From Chara braunii (Eukaryota > Streptophyta > Charophyceae > Charales > Characeae): a stretch of 48,723 nucleotides of DNA. Each line of letters starts with the position of its first letter. Within the stretch, counting starts at the first letter, position 1. A program made the position numbers and the translations under genes. Below, piece after piece: positions 1 to 11,400 of the stretch. Location: assembly GCA_003427395.1 (NCBI GenBank), contig BFEA01000018.1, forward strand, positions 3,212,267-3,260,989, written 5' to 3'. The notes below the pieces were generated by a model, which was not told the DNA's origin, made no database searches, and saw nothing but the letters and a program-made list of their open reading frames with translations.

Positions 1-461
1 GCGGCGGAAATGCCCGCGGCCAATGCCGCGGGTGTAGAGAGAGAAAGGTGATAAACGAGAGGACTCTCAAGGACTCGGTGAGCCGAGGGTGCTGGACATA
101 CCGATGGGGGGGGGGGCATGCGGGGGGGGGGTGCGGGTTGCAAATTGGGGTGGGAAGGGCGGGCGGGAACTTTTTGAAGTGTGGAAGGGTGGCTTCGGAT
201 GGTAGGTCGTCGTGGAGGCAGGAAAAGGCACATTCGACCCACAACTGCAACGAGGATGCGTGTGGCGATGAACCTGGCAGCCGGTCACTTCGCTTGGGGG
301 TGGCTACCCACAACTACAACTTGTGAATATGGTGTGTGATACTTGGTGCAACTTTCAGCCTTTCAAGCACACCAATTATTTTTTTATTCTTATTCTTTTT
401 GCACACGAATACTGCTGACTTCAATCGTTCGAATTTGTGATTGCCATTTCCGTATTGATTC
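1..461. other. G-run-rich sequence, no gene seen
   Basis: Contains interrupted G-runs (about 106-131). Short open frames exist on both strands but are Gly/Arg- or Pro-rich products of the G-runs and resemble no protein family. Positions 330-460 are T-rich single-copy sequence. I see nothing functional here. Confidence 0.5.
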
Positions 462-735
462 ACTGAATGATTGATTGATTGACTGTTTGATACATCTATT
501 GACCGATTGATTGATTGAATGATTGATCGATTGTTTGATTGATTGTTCGATTGATCGAATGATTGATTGATTGATTTATCGATCAATTGATGGATTGATT
601 GATTGATTTATCGATCGATTGATCGATCGATTAAACGATTGACTGATCGGTCGATTGATTGAATGATTGATTGATCGATCAATCGATGGATTGATTGATC
701 GATTTATCCCCTGATAGACTGATTGATCAATTGAA
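462..735. repeat. ATTG/GATC tetranucleotide microsatellite
   Basis: Long run of GATT/ATTG units broken by GATC and CGAT variants, about 270 bases. GATTGATT blocks alternate with GATCGATC blocks, so the tract is partly self-complementary. The minus strand reads as a Ser/Asn/Gln-rich frame purely because of the repeat. Confidence 0.9.
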
Positions 736-1059
736 CAATTCTCATAAAACAATAATCATGATTTTAGTGTGATTGAACCCGTCGATGTGACTCCGATGGG
801 ATTATCACCGAAGACATGCAGCATACAACCAAGCACAGAATGAGCAGGAGAGAAATTTGAACCGTAACATGGCCACACAACTACAAAAGGACGACAAAAT
901 AAGTGTTGGAGAAGTTCAAAACGCAGAGTAAAGGCGATAGCGCCACCATATTCAAATCGTTGATGGAGCACCGTCCATCGCTCTACAAATGTTCAGCAAC
1001 AAAAGAACACTGACAATACGAAAACATGAAATAAATCTACACTAAAAAAAAAACAAAAA
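736..1059. other. No gene seen between microsatellite and transposon remnant
   Basis: Mixed-composition sequence ending in an A-rich stretch (1043-1060). The left terminal repeat expected for the Harbinger element downstream was sought here and not found. Confidence 0.5.
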
Positions 1060-3148
1060 ATGCATGGACCCGGCTATCGACGTTCCCCCAGCCCCACCTT
1101 CCTCCCCCCCCGCCGGCCGTGGCGAAGAACGACGAACATCAGGACAGTCATCCTCCGCAATAGAGCAACGACCGAGGTAGTGCTGTGGAGAGTGCACGAG
1201 TGCGTTCACTCGTGTTTCATGCGCTCCGCAAGTGCTTCTCGCAAGACTAACGCCCAGGGCCGATTGAAGTTCTCCGCAATGGGGTGGGGTGGATAATACA
1301 TCCCCAAGTCCACACCTCCCACAACAAGTTGTCATCGAAGTCGATGCCGACATCGAGGAGGATGTTGTGTAGAATGCACATGGCTTGGAACTGTTGTGGG
1401 AGAGTGTCCATATCAACCTACCACAAGCTCTCTCCACCACTCCTCTGGCGACCTTCTGCTTGTTGCCGAACCTCTCCTCATCGGGGATCTGATCGGTCCC
1501 TCCAAAACGCACCACGATCGACTCCGTGGGAGGATAGCCATTATCGCGAAGGATGTACCTGTGTGTTTGCACCCCGAATGGCAGGAGCACAGCAGGACCA
1601 CGAAAAAGATCCCCCTCTTCAGCGCGCGTCTTCAGAGTGAACAACTGAAGCACTCGGATGTCGTGACAGCTCTCGGGGTAGCTAACGAAAACGTCTGTCG
1701 CACGCAAGTCCAAGTCCACAACCATTTGCGCAACCACCGAAAAACGATGCTTCCGGTCGAAATAGTTCTCGGACGGCCCGTTGGCTGGTTTGTCCACGTA
1801 GATGTGTCGTGCAGTCTATGCAGCCATAGCAGTTGGGGAAACCCTTCTCCTCGAACGTGCGCAGAACGACCAGCCGCCGCAACCCAGAAGGCCAAACAAT
1901 CTTCTCCCGGTACGCACTGAGAAGCGCCCTCGTCATGTCCTCCACTGCAATCAATCCTGATGCGCGACCTATACCGAATGACGACGTGTTGCTCTTGTAC
2001 ATCTCCCCGCTTGCCCAACGATCAAGCGCCTATGCGACGATGTGGTCGGGCATCAAAGGCTCCTTGTAGAATGTCACCCTGCGCTGCAGATGAGGGGACA
2101 ACGCCTCAATGATCTCCAGGAACACTCTACGGGACATCCACACCTTCTCCTTATAGTAGCCCTCCGCCATGTCATCCATCTTCCAAAGATCCACCCATGT
2201 CCCTCCCGTCCTTCTCCTCATCCACCATCTCGGACTCGCCTACGGGATCGCACCCGATGCCACAGCACAGCAGAATTGCCCAATGGATTCCGACAACGAT
2301 ACACAATCGGGTGCCTCCATAACTTGTTGCATGAGTTGCCTTTGCCTGCGAATGGACAGTCTCATCTTCAGGCATGTTGTTGCTCTCAATGCGATAACGA
2401 ATGGCGACGGTCGACACAGCCGCAACCACAACATTTCTCTCCGCAGTCGTCAATGCATTCCCAACGGCCCGCACCTCTCCCTCTATGTTCATGACGTGCA
2501 ATGCGGAAATGCCCAACACCCCTTTGCTCGTCGGTGCCCTCGTTTCCTTGTCTCCACGTCGACGGATATGGCGGCAACACTCTACATGCTTCACGGAATC
2601 CCACACTTCACGCATGCCCCCGACGTACGCGGTCAGCTATGGCAGTCCACAAGATTGGCATGGACGGCCTGTAGAGAAATGTGGAACCCGTTGGCGACGT
2701 CGTGCGGGATGACTGTTACCGTTCGTGCTACGTCGGTGTCAGTTCCAATGCCCGCCTATTAAGCCATGCCCACCAGTACTCCTCCGTACGGACATTTGGC
2801 TCCAGTGTGCACTCCAGCGGCCCTCTCGTCTCTGGCACGGTCGCGTTACTACGAAGGTTTCAAATTTCAAAATTTGAATTGGGATGGTCGCGCCATTTTT
2901 TTCCCCACCCCGGTGGCCTGCGCCGGGCCTCCCTTTCGCCGCTACTGGACCACACCGACAACGCACGGACATTCGCACCCCGCGGCCGCGTGTATGCATA
3001 TGAAATTGGCCGCCAGAGGTCTCCAAGGGTTTTCCTTGGGACCCATCGAATTAGGACGCGGTGTAACGACGACGCCGAAAACTGAAAATTTTTCCAAGGA
3101 CTTCGTCCTAATTCCTGAGGATTTTCCAAGGAGGGTCTAACGAGGCCC
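1060..3148 (-). mobile_element. PIF/Harbinger DNA transposon remnant, one end missing
   Basis: Seen: a minus-strand PIF/Harbinger transposase relic (1140-2615) and, to its right, a terminal sequence ending CTAACGAGGCCC at 3148 followed directly by TTA. Known: Harbinger elements duplicate a 3-base TWA target (TTA or TAA). Inference: 3148 is the outer element end and 3149-3151 the target copy. No matching GGGCCTCGTTAG is found on the left, so that end is truncated or replaced; the left boundary given is approximate. No Myb/SANT-type second Harbinger protein is visible, so the element is both decayed and incomplete. Confidence 0.75.
1140..2615 (-). pseudogene. PIF/Harbinger DDE transposase pseudogene
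   Basis: In life this would be the DDE nuclease that cuts and pastes a Harbinger transposon, normally with a Myb-like DNA-binding partner. Reading 2221 to 1140 on the minus strand gives the usual order: an N-terminal segment (RRRTGGTW, then SRRVFLEIIEALSPHLQRR), RWASGE, GIGRASGLIAVED, GFPNCYGCIDCT (first catalytic Asp), KPANGPSENYFDRKHRFSV, the CHDIRVLQL block, RDNGYPP (second Asp) and VVERACGRL (Glu). All three acidic residues survive. Breaks: an in-frame TAG near 2027-2030 just after PDHIVA, a frameshift near 1800 between CIDCT and the DKPANGP block, and another near 1390 after ACGRL, beyond which the C-terminal part (LPQQFQA-like, CILHN-like) continues in a different frame. Sequence from 2222 to 2615 may be the poorly conserved N-terminus. 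Family call is confident; the gene is dead. Confidence 0.85.
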
Positions 3149-3151
3149 TTA
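3015..3151. repeat. Harbinger right terminal repeat with TTA target copy
   Basis: The terminal region contains a palindrome at 3023-3039 (CCAAGG, five-base spacer, CCTTGG) and repeated TTTTCCAAGGA modules at 3089-3100 and 3122-3132, ending GGCCC then TTA. Subterminal repeats of this kind are typical transposase-binding sites; that role is inferred. Confidence 0.6.
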
Positions 3152-3295
3152 CTTCTGAAGAATGAGAACCAGTTTGGGATAACTCGGGAGTCAAGATATC
3201 CAAAACCACGTTACCCGTGTTATTCAACAGACCACTCTACAGCTGCCTCAACCCACCTATCCTAAATACTAAGCTCAACCAGGTCTCACACCCCC

Positions 3296-3520
3296 AACCG
3301 TTGGGTTACAGGGCAGCGTGACCCCCCCAGCTGCGACCAACGTCGTCTTCATAACAGCTCACGGTTAGCCATTGGACCGCTTTCCACCCTTGGCAGTTCC
3401 CCAGATCTCTCTACCAGGCCTCTAACTCCCACATGACTCGGGTTATAGGGTAGCACAGCCAAACCCTAGCTCCGGCCAGCGTCGTTCTGGCATCGGCCAA
3501 CTGTAAACCCATGGATATGA
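3296..3520. repeat. Two diverged copies of a ~75-bp segment
   Basis: Segments beginning near 3303 (GGGTTACAGGGCAGCG) and 3438 (GGGTTATAGGGTAGCA) continue in parallel through an AGCT..CG.CCAACGTCGT-type block to an ATTGGA/CATGGA end. Identity by eye is roughly two thirds. Function unknown. Overlapping open frames on the minus strand are not protein-like. Confidence 0.4.
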
Positions 3521-5771
3521 TGGCGATAACCAGCCATCGAGCGATCCGCTGAACATCACCACTATCCGGCTCCCTTCGCACACTGGTTGTGTTCAGCACA
3601 CCAGGACCGCCTAAACCCCTTCCCAAACCCCACTCCCACAATACTTATCACAACGAAGCCACCATCTTCGTTGCTGTGCCCTATTCCTGTCCCACCAACT
3701 AGCCCCTTCATCAGCAGTATGCGTCGTGTCCCTCCATCTACTATCCCGATGTAGCCAATCGGCACTGACCCCCACATAGAGGGGTGAGCTGGAGAAGAAA
3801 ACCCCACTACCCAATTCCGAGTGTATCTCCCATGACCAGTGCACAAAAAAACAGATACGAGAGTACACTCTACAGGGCAAAATTCCATCACTTATTAATT
3901 TAGGATTTCCAACTAGATCAAAAGAATCGATATCCATACGCCCACAAAAAATGAGGAATTCAATACACTGCTAGTATTTTTTTATGAATAAAGAACATTA
4001 TGAGAGAACCAATTCAGTATTCAAGTTTGCGAAGAAACTTGAGTGTTTCAAATCACGAATCCATGTAGGATTTTTGAATATACGGCATCATGAAAAGATA
4101 GAAGAAATCCAGACATGTTTAAGAGAAGCATATAAGATTCATCATATGTCAAAAAAAATTATGTTGTACGGTAATAAGAATTCAGAGTAAACATCCAAAG
4201 GAATATCACGACTCAAGCATTACCGGTCTACCGGCCATCACGACTTAAGAGTTACCGACTTACATGTCATCAGAATAAAAAGGTTTAAAACGTAAATTCC
4301 AAGCACGACAGAATATAAAATCACGACTCAATCTATCCAACAATCCCTATCAGATCCAAAATAGAAATTCAGAAAAGTACTTTAGATGACGACTTCGACA
4401 AGCTGCTGCACCCCGGGCTCCCATTGCCTCGTGAAGTTGCCTTGAACCGCGTGAAGTCACCCAACTTTGCAGATCATCACGAGACGCTCCACTCCCGCCA
4501 TCCCCTGATCTAACTGCCAGTTCATTATCCCGACCAAACTCATCCCGTGCCTCTTCCTGCGGGAGAAGCACCTTCTCCTCCCCATAGCCAGTTCTAATAT
4601 GGCCCCTTGGCAAAGTGCACTGGCCAGAAGAGATTAATAGGACACTGCCGCCTCCCTAAAACTTTTTGAAGGCGATTGTGTTGTGAGTGACAGCGTCAAG
4701 CCCGTCGACGCGGCCTCACATAAAATTCAATCTATGTACAATGACCTTCAAACGGCTAGGTCAGGCGAAGCAAGAGACAGAGAAATAGAGGCAGAGAAAT
4801 AGAGGCAGAGGGAGGAGAAAAGAAAGCCTAGGACACAAATAGCCCTCCCTCTCTTCAATATACATGCTCTCTCGTCTTTCCACGGTAACCCCAGTGACCC
4901 ACCCATGCCACGTGGCATCATCATACCCTACCCAACAGCCTTCCCACCATGCATCGTCACACTGATCTGTCTCGCACCTTCTCCCACGTGGCATCCACCA
5001 CCCCCTACCACCATACACCCCTCCTACCTCGTCACAATGGAAGTCCCAAGAAGCGCCATCACCGCGCTCTGTTAAGTTGTCGCGGACACACTAATCGGTT
5101 CGTGGCTTCCACCCCAACGCACATCTGCTCTCTGTTGCTTCGGCCCGGGTGGGGCGCAGCGCTCCCGGTAGCACTGCGCCCCCTGCTCCAGTCAACGCGG
5201 GATTCACCCACGTGACTTCGAACATGAGGGTGCATGAATGCCACTGTTTTTCATTTGTCATTTTTTCTGAAAGGTTTTTGGATATGGGCCTCTGAAATGA
5301 CCCAATGAAAGGGTGGTCGCCAGCTTCACCGCATGGGAAGGGATCATGAAGGATCTTGTAGTTTTCTGCCACGTGTTGCTCCCCATGAATAGATAGGAGC
5401 CTCGTTGAAAGAAAAAAAATGGAAAAAAGAAGAAGAAGAAGAAGATAGTATGACAAGTATGCCTTCTTTTTGGCCTCTTGTAAAGGACGTGGTTGAGGAA
5501 GGTCTGCCTAGAGTTCAGTTGCAAGAACATCGTCCTCACTTTCTTTGGTACGCTTCCTCCATCCCTCTCCGGTTTTCATCTATCAGAAAGACTGGAAGAA
5601 TGGGTATCACAACACTGTGCCCACCATGCAGTCTTTGGTCTCATAATTCACGTGGTCTTAGAGACAGTTGCTGCCCTCTGCCAGCCCCTTGGGCAATACT
5701 TTTGGACTATGACCTTTTGAAGGGGGTTTGCCGGATTACGGTGGATCATGGTGCCAATGGAAAATGAACCA
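3521..5771. other. Anonymous sequence, no gene supported
   Basis: Includes an AT-rich part (3890-4370), a Pro/His-rich CT-rich part (4740-5220) and a GAA-rich purine tract (5408-5448). Short frames such as the 68-codon one at 3984-4190 follow local base composition and resemble nothing known. Confidence 0.5.
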
Positions 5772-6048
5772 CTATTGATTAGAATGGAGATGGTGGAACC
5801 CAAACAGGATCATTTGATGCCTCAATTCCCTTGCCTCTATCATGGTTGCAATGAAAATGAGCAAGAGCGATAGACAGAAAACCAAATTCAACATCACATT
5901 GAAGACCAGATGATGGTGTACCAAGCAGAAAGGAGAATGCACTGAGATACAAGCCAAATAAGAGCAATGCAATGAACTCGAATGTCAATGTCAGCCTCAA
6001 CTTGCGACCATCAACATAGTATCCAATGTCGCTCTTTGTGATTGGCAC
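5772..6048 (-). CDS. Possible membrane-protein fragment, unidentified
   Basis: A minus-strand frame starting at 6048 reads SDIGYYVDGRKLRLTLT followed by a strongly hydrophobic run (FIALLLFGLYLSAFSFLL) that could be a membrane helix. About 50 residues in, the overlapping frame (start 5972) takes over the hydrophobic character (VMLNLVFCLSLLLIFIA), suggesting one two-helix segment interrupted by a frameshift near 5890-5910. No splice signals or neighbouring exons could be assigned. I do not recognise the family. It could be a degraded exon, a transposon-captured gene scrap or chance; hydrophobic codons are easy to generate in T-rich DNA. Confidence 0.25.
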
Positions 6049-7090
6049 TCAGCGCCCTGCCCACCCCCACTCGGAACCCATACTAGCCTACCCCTAATGA
6101 CGATGCAACCAGGAATGACTTCCAGTCGAGGACCATGTACATGAAGAAGTCGACCATGCAGACTTCCGCATACACGTCAGGTACATGGCTCTTCTCTCTC
6201 TCTCTCCGCTACTCCTTGTCCCCCACAGCATGCATCGTCCAGCACCCGAAGACCACCATCACCTCACTGTGCACGGGCAAGTGCAGCCCAGCTATGGTTG
6301 ACTCGCCCACTGCCAATGCAACAATCACCGCCCAGAGCGCCTGTGTGCGCTATCCAGCCAGCTCCCAAGCAGCCTGCCAGCGCTGAACCAGCAGCGTGGC
6401 CGACAAGTAGCCTCAGGCCAGAAAGCCCGGCCAGGGCAGAGCCCTTTCCTTTTTGGCAAGTGCCAACATGCACTGGGGCCCAGTAGCTTCCAGTGGGGCC
6501 AAAGTGTCTGCGCCCAGGCCCAGATTCAGATACCGGCCTGGGACCGGGAGTTAGGCACGCCCAACTGTGCAACATGCCTCTTGTCACTCGCTGCATCCTG
6601 ATTGGTCGAGAGGCTGTGCACCAAGTCGTGGCCTGGAAGAGCCTGGAAGGCTCCAAAGGTCTTGGTCACACGTGCAGGGCCCTTAACCAACTGGAGCCCA
6701 GTAACTGTCTGGCGCCCCCACGGCTTGAAAATATCTTAAACATGAGGCCCTTGGAAAATGTAGGCTAGACTATTCTCTGGGCGGGCAAAGTGAAGGCATA
6801 GTGGTGCCCTATGGTGCTGCCGAGGGCTCAATCCCTCGCATGGTGGCCTCATCGGCATGAATGCCCACTATCCATATGTCTGAGCTGCATCTCTTTCTTC
6901 TCTACCAGCACTCATACACACTCCATTCTTCTCAATGTAACAGTCCCATCCTTCCACTTTATCATTCAGTTGTGATGAGATTCTCGGTTCTCGTGGCTGT
7001 GATTACCTTCCGAATGCTCAAGTCGGCGAGAGAGGTGAAACCACTTGCTTGAACACATTAATTCATTGCTTAAACCACGACTACTCTGGC
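6049..7090. other. Anonymous sequence, no gene supported
   Basis: GC-rich with repeated CCAGTGGGGCC/GGCCCAG words between about 6280 and 6740. The open frames are Pro/Ala/Gly-rich and without family features. Confidence 0.45.
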
Positions 7091-7091
7091 A

Positions 7092-7620
7092 GCCTTGTTT
7101 TTTTCTTCTTTTTTTTTTCTTTTTTTCTTGAAGAACCAGTCCCACCGCTAGGAGAGGTGATAGGATTTTTTTTTTGTATTATTATTATTATTATTTTAAC
7201 TTCGTATACGGGAAAAACCTACTTAACGAGGTGATAAGAGCAGCCCCGATAAGTAGGCCCCAGTGTCAAAGGCTCCATCTATTACTGGGGAGCTGCACCT
7301 GCTGGAAGTCGGGTCCAACGTCCCTGTACAGTGATGTGATGTGTATCAGCTGGAAATCGGGTCCAGCGTCCCTATACAGTGATGTGTGGATATGTCCTAT
7401 TGTGCATCCAATACTCTCTGTATATTTTTGTCAATCAATATATGTCTCATGTAGGGAGAGCCGTATCCACCTTATCTACCGTATCTCCATAACGAGCAGA
7501 GGCATTGAGCCCAATCCTAACGATCAAGCCAAGACATGAAACCCTAATCAATGATGTGATGTGTGTGAGCTGGAAATCGGGTCCAGCATCCCTATAGAAT
7601 GATGTGTGGAGATAGTGCAC
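7092..7620 (-). mobile_element. LINE 3'-tail relic with tandem subrepeats
   Basis: T-rich tracts (7097-7130) and an ATT microsatellite (7171-7198) precede a block that matches the 3' end of LINE A at 19.8-19.93 kb: GATAAGAGCAG, GGCTCCATCTATT, GGGGAGCTGCACCTGCTGG and a GGGTCCAACGTCCC-like end. On the minus strand this is a poly(A)-proximal LINE terminus. The GATAAGAGCAG loop is flanked by a perfect 8-bp inverted repeat (7218-7225 with 7250-7257). A submotif, roughly GCTGGAA.TCGGGTCCA.C.TCCCT, recurs near 7300, 7350 and 7570. No coding part is attached. Confidence 0.7.
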
Positions 7621-8091
7621 ATTCAATCCAGTCTGTATGTGTTGGTACCTCAATTTGTATCTCCTAAAAGAGTAGAGGCATTTATTACTTCCCTGCGCAA
7701 GGGAAGGATTGACTTCCTGCCCATGAAGTATTATCGTAACGAAAAGCATCTTTATCGATCCCCCAACAAGGACGGCAAACCAAAACTCAAAACCCTAAAC
7801 AACCTTAGACAACCTACCTCCCCCCCCTTCGGGGCAATCAGCAACCCATCATGATTGGCAGTTGAGGATCGGTCAACTCCAATCAATAAGGGGGAGATCA
7901 TCTCGCTAACCCACGCCTTTCTGATACCAAAGGAGAAACAGCGAGGCAGCTACGAGACCATCCAACCAAGAAAGAGGGGGGAATAGAATTCTCCCAAGGG
8001 GGGTTAGAGAGCTCCCACTCAGCTTCAAACCATGACCTCCCTCCCACCAAGAGCCCATCTATACCTCAGCCAGCTGTCGTAAGATAGGTAT
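7621..8091. other. No gene seen
   Basis: C- and A-rich sequence without a protein-like frame or a clear repeat. Confidence 0.45.
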
Positions 8092-8380
8092 GGGTGTCGT
8101 CGTCGTTCTCATCGCTGTTGTTGTTGATGTTGATGTTGTTGTTGTCATCACTGTTGTCGCTGTTGTTGGTGTTGTTGTTGTTGATCTTGTTGCCACTGTT
8201 GTCGCCACCACTGCCACTGTCGTTGTCATCGTTGATGATGTTGATGATGACGTTTCCGTCGTTTTTGTCGTTGTTGTTGTCACTGTTGTAGTTAATGTGG
8301 TGTTGTTGTTGTTGTTGTTGATGTTGTTGCCATTGTTGTCCCTGTTGTCGCGATCACTGCCATCGTCGTTGTCCTTGTAG
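8092..8380. repeat. Degenerate GTT/GTC/GTG trinucleotide repeat
   Basis: About 290 bases of GTTGTTGTC-type triplets with ATG/ATC interruptions. Forward frames are poly-Val or poly-Leu/Ser and the reverse frame poly-Thr; all are repeat translation. Confidence 0.9.
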
Positions 8381-8768
8381 GTGAAGTGCTATCATCGTCC
8401 AATCGTCGATGCCCATCACTTCTGCCAATTGTCGCGAAGTTGCAGTCAAACAACTCCCCATCTCCCACTGTGTCATCAAGATGACCTAGAGGCAGTCCCC
8501 CATCTACCCCTATATCATCCATCTCCAATCGAACCTCCATCCGGTAGCGCAGGTCGCGTCCCTTCCGAAATAGAGCTTGGCAGACTCCCATCCGTGCCTC
8601 CACCCGTGTCCAATCAATATGGGCATCAAACCGGGGATTCAGGCCCTCCTCCAGCTCCCACAAGACATCCAACATTTCATGAGTGTGGGCATCCAACCAC
8701 TCAACCGGTGTGGTTGCCCCCCCATCAACCACCAACCCTTTCTGCATCTGAGTCGACAAAANCCCCAC
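8381..8768 (-). CDS. Hypothetical minus-strand coding fragment
   Basis: Minus-strand frame from 8768 with balanced, protein-like composition before it runs into the trinucleotide repeat as poly-Thr. It reads VEWLDAHTHEMLDVLWELEE, then FDAHIDWTRVEARMGVCQAL, FRKGRDLRYRMEVRLEMDD, then an acidic/Gly stretch. It contains Trp, His and heptad-like Leu spacing uncharacteristic of repeat translation. The ambiguous base at 8762 falls in its third codon, so the start is uncertain. I do not recognise a family. It may be an exon, a transposon ORF piece (algal retroelement proteins often look like this) or chance; the plus strand is also open here as a Pro/Ser-rich frame. Confidence 0.3.
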
Positions 8769-8799
8769 TACCGCCTATAGCCGCAGACATCCCATCTCC

Positions 8800-9177
8800 A
8801 TGGTAGACAGCCAATCATTGGCCCCCGCTGAAGCTCCGCCAACGTCTCCATGACTTACGTAAAAGTTGCACCGCTATTCCATTTAAGAGTCCAATCACAC
8901 ACTCGGGCAGCGCTACCCCTGCCCACGCGTCATGGCGCACTCACAGCGCCAATCAATAGGTGCCACGTGGCTATCAATTAGCCAAGCACCCCTATGAGGC
9001 ACATACACAGGCCGAGCATCCCGGGAGGACCATCTCCCAGGTGCTAGTCACGTCGGGGCGACCGGACCTTGTCGGTCGGCCGACTGCTGGGCACTAGCAC
9101 TAGCGCAGTCTCCATAGTCGTCTGAACCTTCCTGCACCGGTACTAGGAGCACCCCCCCCTAGCGGGCTTGCTGGATG
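8800..9177. other. No gene seen
   Basis: GC-rich sequence with no convincing frame or repeat. Confidence 0.45.
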
Positions 9178-9240
9178 CTCCGGTCTATTGGTGGGGAGCC
9201 ACACCTGTTGGAAACCAGGTCCATTGTCCCATTTTACATC
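9178..9240 (-). mobile_element. Short LINE 3'-tail relic
   Basis: CTATTGGTGGGGAGC, CACCTGTTGG and CCAGGTCC.TTGTCCC match the LINE A 3' end block in order. ACCTG/CAGGT form a perfect 5-bp stem where the LINE A copy has ACCTG/CGGGT with one wobble. Upstream the GATAAGAGCA hairpin is degenerate. Probably a decayed insertion fragment. Confidence 0.5.
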
Positions 9241-11220
9241 AAAGGTCTGAGCATACCGTGTCAAGTGTCAACCTTCAAGCATTGATTGCCCTGGTTACCA
9301 GGGGATCGACTGAGTAGGTGGTAAGTCTGTGAGAGAGGGGTTGGGGAGAAAGGAGGCCTCTTCACCCTGCTGCAGGGTGCCTGACTACGCCTGACCACCT
9401 AGCCCCCTTCCTCCCTTTAGAAGCAGCACTTGGAAAAATGAAGTCTGGGGATTCTAAGATACTGAAGAGCAATCAGTGAGCACCTCCTGGGGTGCACCGG
9501 GGGAGCTTATCACAGTGTCTTGCTATGTTGTCAAGTAATAACTTCCACCAGGGCGAGGGGGTCGGGGGGAAATGGACCGGGAAATCAGACGGGGGCCTCA
9601 TCGGGAAAGACGGGTCAATGTCAGTTCAATCATCGTATACAAGTCCTTAGTCTTTCAGGAGTCCCTGTCCTGACATAGTAGCCTGGTCCACTGTCCATTC
9701 GACTCGAACAATCCACCCCCCGGTTGCCCACCCAACCAATCCGTACAAAATGTAGAAATCGCCCTCTTAATATCCCGTGCCGTCTAAAAGATGTCCAACC
9801 GAGGCTTGAGGTCACTCCATCTACGCATCAGTTCCAATTGTACGAGTTCCTTTATTTGCCTAGTCAGTTCGGGTCCCTTTATTTTTACCCCCTCCAGGAC
9901 TAGGAGACAACGCTGCCACCAGAGTGCCACAGAACAGACCGTCTACCAAGATTGTACAGATTATCGGCGTAGGAGGGTACACTCGCCATTGTTGGGCAGT
10001 GCCCCACCAGTATGGCCTGCCAGGACCATGGTCAGAGGGTGTCTGGCACCGTTTTTCGCCCTATGCGATCCCACCAACGCTACATCTACACTGCAACCGG
10101 GCACTGCATAAAGATGTGTTCCGTTTTTGCATGCGGAAAGCAGTTAGGCACCTGTTGCACCACGGGAGCGCTTTCCTTTTTGGTTCCAGGTTGGTGTGAT
10201 CAATCAGCCAGGCGTTGGTCGGGAGGTAGCGATGGGGGATCTGTCATTGCAAGGACATGACTTTTGTCGGGCTGGCTTTGCTTCCATTGAACCACTCGAT
10301 GTGTTTGAGGAGGGACCGCTGTTGGTGTGAATACCCTGACAAGGGTATCCGCCCTAGTTTTTGCAAATAACCGGAAGTAAGAGTAAAGGTCTAAAGTGTG
10401 CCGCGCGAGACGCGCCTAAGTGTGTTGGTTGCGTAGGTAGGGTGCTTGATTAGAGTAGGGGGTGTGTGGGCGCGCAATTTTGCGGCGCGCGTGATGGGTA
10501 CTTTTCTCTTGATGTTATAGAGCCGGTGTGTCCGCCGGCAACATTTTGGGCTTTGGTTAAAAGCTAGGAAGAATTATCCTTTAGTGGATTGCCCATGGCG
10601 CACCCGCGTTCATACAGCATGCGACGCCGGGGTGGAATTGTTAGGTAGAGGCACACTTGTGTTGCACGTGCGACGGCAGAAAAAGGGGGAGATTTACCCC
10701 TTCGTACGGCAAAGGGCCGGTGCGTAGGAACCATAGGCGCGAGCGGTGGCCCTGCGCGGCATCATGGGGGCTATAAGCGTGACAGGCCGAGCCAAACCCG
10801 GCCCCTACCCGCATGTGCGTGCGTACACGGCCGTGGGGTTGTTGGGAAGCCAAGCAGCAAACATAACACGGCTGCTGCAGGCCCTGGTTGGCCACGGTTA
10901 CTATTCACCTACGAGGCCGCGCATAGCTAGTCTGAGTTGGGGCTTAGCTCTATAGGTACGCCACTGACCTCTCACCAGGCGGATCCCGGGATCGAGGCCA
11001 GCAGCGAGCAGCCGAGCAGCGGAGGAGCGCTACAGAGTGAACTGAGGGGTTGAGGGTCCTGTGGGACTATCCCCTTTAGTTTTTGCGGGGCGTTCCGACC
11101 GCGGGCCCGTGAGGTAGGACCAAGTACCAGTGGTCCCCCTCCCCTATCCCGTTTTTATATATATGTATAGTTTTTTTTAATACTATTATTCCTATTTCCA
11201 TTTTTTCTTATTTTTTTTCC
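9241..11220. other. Anonymous sequence with scattered palindromes
   Basis: No protein-like frame stands out. A perfect hairpin lies near 10329-10348 (ATACCCT, four-base loop, AGGGTAT). G-rich stretches from 10380 to 11110 resemble in style the structured blocks of the hairpin units, but no specific alignment was found. Confidence 0.4.
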
Positions 11221-11400
11221 TCTTTTTTTTTTTTTTTTTTCATGTTTTGAACGCGGTCCGGTAGTGGTGCCAGGTCCGGCGACGAACCAGGATCCTAGTT
11301 CAGTGGATACACCACTGAACTGTTGAAGGTGTGGGCCCGAACCCGGTCAGTAGAGGGGGCACGAGTCATAGAAACACCGATACTGGAGTTGCCTTGGTCA
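11221..11400 (-). mobile_element. Possible poly(A)-tailed retroposon end
   Basis: A T-run (about 11222-11240) precedes sequence that on the minus strand would be the 3' end of a retroposon. It contains a perfect 10-bp hairpin (AGTTCAGTGG / CCACTGAACT, about 11299-11323) and CCGG-bounded palindromic sequence near 11257-11280. No coding part or target duplication was identified, so element class is unknown. Confidence 0.35.

Noticed and set aside
48-326. 92-codon frame at the window start
   Set aside because: Gly/Arg-rich translation of G-runs, with an equally open Pro/His frame on the other strand.
2681-3140. Plus- and minus-strand frames over the Harbinger right end
   Set aside because: Terminal repeat and GC-rich non-coding end; the two strands are both open by composition.
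3984-4190. 68-codon Lys/Glu-rich frame
   Set aside because: In AT-rich sequence, no homology recognised, length within chance expectation.
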